Of a stretch of DNA of 64,000 bases, positions 61,614-64,000 are shown piece by piece (the stretch's first letter is position 1; each line of letters starts with the position of its first letter). The position numbers and the translations under genes were made by a program. Under the pieces are notes generated by a model. It worked only from the letters and a program-made list of their open reading frames with translations, did no database searches and was not told the origin of the DNA. Source of the stretch: Treponema sp. (GTDB lineage Bacteria > Spirochaetota > Spirochaetia > Treponematales > Treponemataceae); contig JAFYZU010000054.1 in the NCBI GenBank assembly GCA_017548565.1, positions 1-64,000 of the forward strand, given 5' to 3'.

Positions 61614-62699
61614 TTGAAAAAGACAGTACTTCCAGTTTTATTATTATTTGCATTATTCTCGTGCTCAAAAAAACCGGATCTTATATATCAATCAAAGCAT
61701 AATATTACATACGAACTGTTAAGAAACAGACTTTTTCATCAAAGTGATTTACCTGACGCAGACAGTTTTTATTTTCCGAAGGATTTTGAGAAAAAGCTTC
61801 TTCATGAAGACAACGGACTTTATCTTATAGAGCAGTTTTATCCTGAATTGACTGGTCTCATCGATTGCGAGGGATATTATCTTGAAGCGCTTGATGACGG
61901 TGAATGGGTAGACAACGTTTTGAATGGTATAGAAGAACAGCGCATTGGTGAAGATATAATGTCTTTTCTTGAAAATAATGCTTCCATTACAGTTCCTTAT
62001 AATATGGATAATCCTGAAGAAGCGGTTTCAGTTGAAAAAAGGCTTCTTGATTCAAAGCTTCGTTTAAAATCAATGGAATACGGTAAAGAAATATTCATTC
62101 CCCAGCAGCTCGGTGAAAAGAAAATCTTTATTTCAACAGATTCAAAGAATTTCATGCGTTCCTTTTATGATGATTTTTACAGACTCATTAAAACAGAAAG
62201 CTGGGATATACCAGATATTAAGAATGCAAAGCTTATATGCAGCGAAGAATACTCTTATAACGGTAAAAGCGAATATCCCGAAATCAAGGTTACAAGAGCT
62301 AATGATTCACTTATAAAGGTTTTTTATAAGCCGGAAAGCAGTCTTGCAAGATTAAGTGAATTTTATGATAAAAATGCGCTGCAGAAATCTTTTACCTGGA
62401 AATATGACGACAGCGACAGGCTTACCGAAGAAGTTGAATCAGATTTTTCATCAGGTGTAACTTTTGAAAAAAAACAGGTTTACATTTATAATATAGATGA
62501 AGAAATTCCACCGGACTATGAATATTACGAGAATGGTGAAATAAAGCTTAAAACGCAGTATTCTTCAAAGAACGATTATGTTACTGTAATAACGTTTGAT
62601 GAAGGACTGTCGGTAACTTCTTATTATGAGAATAATAAAAAAACAAAAGATGTTTATATGCAGGATGATGTTATCATAAGAGAAAAAAAATATGAGTAA
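61614..62699 (+). CDS. hypothetical lipoprotein
   Basis: 361 residues, TTG start 3 nt after ftsY. Lipobox LFSC (ALFSCSKKP). Mature part has no recognised domain; a C-terminal series of MORN/YwqK-like antitoxin-type beta repeats (YYENGEIKLKTQYSSKNDYVT) is suggested. It overlaps the LolC/E gene by 8 nt, so it is likely part of a lipoprotein-export operon. Confidence 0.65.
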   Translation: MKKTVLPVLLLFALFSCSKKPDLIYQSKHNITYELLRNRLFHQSDLPDADSFYFPKDFEKKLLHEDNGLYLIEQFYPELTGLIDCEGYYLEALDDGEWVDNVLNGIEEQRIGEDIMSFLENNASITVPYNMDNPEEAVSVEKRLLDSKLRLKSMEYGKEIFIPQQLGEKKIFISTDSKNFMRSFYDDFYRLIKTESWDIPDIKNAKLICSEEYSYNGKSEYPEIKVTRANDSLIKVFYKPESSLARLSEFYDKNALQKSFTWKYDDSDRLTEEVESDFSSGVTFEKKQVYIYNIDEEIPPDYEYYENGEIKLKTQYSSKNDYVTVITFDEGLSVTSYYENNKKTKDVYMQDDVIIREKKYE

Positions 62700-63996
62700 A
62701 CTCAGGCAATTTATAAATAAAACTAACTGGATTTTTGAAATTTCACGACGTTTTTCCCGCGTAGACAGAAATGGACGCTCTCAGGCAACATCAAAGCTTG
62801 CCACACTCGGAATATGCTTTGGAGTTATGACGCTTATTGTAGTAATGAGCATTATGAACGGTTTTCAGATGTCTTTTATAGATTCAATCATGGAAATTTC
62901 TTCATATCATATACGGGTTTCTAAACTTGATGATGAACATTTTATGGATTTGTACGAGACGTGCGATAAAAATAAAGAGATTCTTTCGGTAACAGGATTT
63001 TACGAAGCACAGACATTAATGGCAGCAGAAAATGAAAAGGAACAGGCTGCATTAATCCGTGCAGTAGATCCGAGTATTTACTGGACAGATAAGGGCTTTT
63101 CAAAAGAACTTAAGATGATAAACGGTTCGTTCGTGCTTGACGATAATTCCATAGTTCTTGGATCAACACTTGCAAGAAAGCTTTCTGTTCGTCCAGGAGA
63201 TAAAGTAAATCTTTTTGTTTTAAGCGGCAGTGATGATGTAGAGCTTTTTTCAAGTGACAGGATTTTTACAGTAACCGGCATTTTTACCTGCGGCTACAGC
63301 GAAATCAACAGTTCGTACTGCTTTATAAGTCTTGCCGACGGAATGAAATATTTCGGTAACGATGCAAAAATTGTTTATGGAATAAAACTTAAAGAATCAA
63401 ATGCTGACCTTCATGCAATTAATATACTTAAAAAATCACTGCCACAGGCAAAATATCAGTCCTGGCGCGAATATAATAAAACCTTTTTCGGAGCCCTTCG
63501 CATAGAAAAAAACATGCTTCTGATTCTTGTTGCGATTATTTTTCTTGTTGTAGGTGTGAACATTTATAATGGAATGAGACGCCTTGTTTTTGAACGACGA
63601 AATGAAATAGCAATTCTTTCGGCAATCGGCGCCCGGTCTTCGAATATACAGTCTGTTTTTGTAATGCGCGGATTTTTTACGGGGCTTATAGGTTCTTTTT
63701 CAGGAGTCATTCTTGGACTTCTTATAAGCGTAAACAGTTCATTTGTTTTTATTACTGCATCAAAAATCATGTATTCAATTCAATATATAATTACTGCCTT
63801 TTTCAATCCTGAAAATCTGATGTTTGTTCACGAGAATTCACTTTATGCGGTTTATGCAGGCATAGATGCAAAAATCATTTTATCTGAGGTTGTAATGATA
63901 GCATTGTTCGGTATAGCGGCACCTTTATTTGCTTCGTGGGCGGCAAGTAAAAATGTATTGAAATTAACAGTAGCGGAGGTTCTTCACGATGAATAA
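62692..63996 (+). CDS. lipoprotein-releasing ABC permease LolC/LolE-like
   Basis: 434 residues: four membrane segments (about 35-58, 290-310, 345-365, 405-425) and a large periplasmic MacB-PCD-like domain. FEISRRFSRVDRNGRSQ and RNEIAILSAIGARSSNIQSVFVMRG (coupling region) are typical. Extracts lipoproteins from the inner membrane. The next gene overlaps its stop. Confidence 0.88.
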   Translation: MSKLRQFINKTNWIFEISRRFSRVDRNGRSQATSKLATLGICFGVMTLIVVMSIMNGFQMSFIDSIMEISSYHIRVSKLDDEHFMDLYETCDKNKEILSVTGFYEAQTLMAAENEKEQAALIRAVDPSIYWTDKGFSKELKMINGSFVLDDNSIVLGSTLARKLSVRPGDKVNLFVLSGSDDVELFSSDRIFTVTGIFTCGYSEINSSYCFISLADGMKYFGNDAKIVYGIKLKESNADLHAINILKKSLPQAKYQSWREYNKTFFGALRIEKNMLLILVAIIFLVVGVNIYNGMRRLVFERRNEIAILSAIGARSSNIQSVFVMRGFFTGLIGSFSGVILGLLISVNSSFVFITASKIMYSIQYIITAFFNPENLMFVHENSLYAVYAGIDAKIILSEVVMIALFGIAAPLFASWAASKNVLKLTVAEVLHDE

Positions 63997-64000
63997 AATT
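63989..64000 (+). CDS. start of the next gene, cut by the window end (probably LolD ATPase)
   Basis: ATG at 63989 inside the end of the permease gene, with GGAGG at 63975-63979. Only four codons (MNKI) are visible; LolD is predicted from operon logic only. Confidence 0.35.

Overview
The window looks like a chromosomal segment of a low-GC, fermentative spirochaete of the Treponema type, probably a gut or rumen commensal. The inference rests on gene content: an LptD/OstA-type outer-membrane gene directly after uvrA, many small lipoproteins, a YbeY-CorC/TlyC-TPR cluster, a GGGtGRT-family protein, indolepyruvate:ferredoxin oxidoreductase, and diaminopimelate dehydrogenase with DAP decarboxylase. 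No rRNA, tRNA, CRISPR array, prophage or complete IS element was recognised, and no gene-free stretch exceeds about 250 bases.

Layout. 0-1.6 kb: an Fe-S scaffold-like gene (cut by the window edge) paired with a GGGtGRT gene. 1.6-9.7 kb: an orphan solute-binding lipoprotein, a TtcA-like thiolase, a leftward SDR-lipoprotein-patatin operon, then a divergent GH3 / RNA methyltransferase / GAF-HD-GYP run. 9.7-12.4 kb: leftward infC-rpmI-rplT-zapB-zapA-UPF0178. 12.5-15 kb: TatD and an oversized signal peptidase I. 15-16.7 kb: a small accessory patch (short lipoprotein, PIN toxin module, Rhs remnant) that abuts and may have clipped a lipid kinase. 17.6-21.5 kb: argG, a trypsin-like protease with a barrel-like tail, yebC. 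21.8-28.9 kb: iorAB, a leftward ECF transporter and paaK, which read together as an aromatic amino-acid or aryl-acid module. 28.9-33.2 kb: ruvC, YhhN-like, glycerate kinase, ruvA, ruvB. 33.2-35.3 kb: accessory island with two toxin-antitoxin modules (one toxin only 56 aa) and a DUF6273-like protein with a hypervariable-looking C-terminus. 35.5-43 kb: queA, guaB, a TrmB-like regulator with ddh and lysA, and a leftward sodium:solute symporter. 43.2-51 kb: GH8, CYTH, uvrA, lptD. 51-57 kb: phoH, HD phosphohydrolase, ybeY, corC-like and a TPR protein in one overlapping run. 57-64 kb: a leftward Fn3/TPR-like protein, prfB with a programmed frameshift, a PEGA-like protein, ftsY, a lipoprotein and a LolC/E permease, with the next gene starting at the window end.

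Three patterns cut across genes. (1) At least nine genes have a -10 hexamer ending only 6-7 nt before the start codon, so their mRNAs should be leaderless; two divergent pairs have -35 hexamers that overlap on opposite strands, offset by one base. (2) A 29-nt palindromic element occurs three times between 22.8 and 26.8 kb; two copies lie inside coding sequence in the same reading phase, giving similar inserted peptides in linker regions, like the Rickettsia palindromic elements. (3) Regulatory DNA is often visible: a perfect 10-bp inverted repeat at the TrmB-like gene promoter, a strong terminator-like hairpin just before the guaB ribosome binding site, and shared motifs at the three promoters of the aromatic module.
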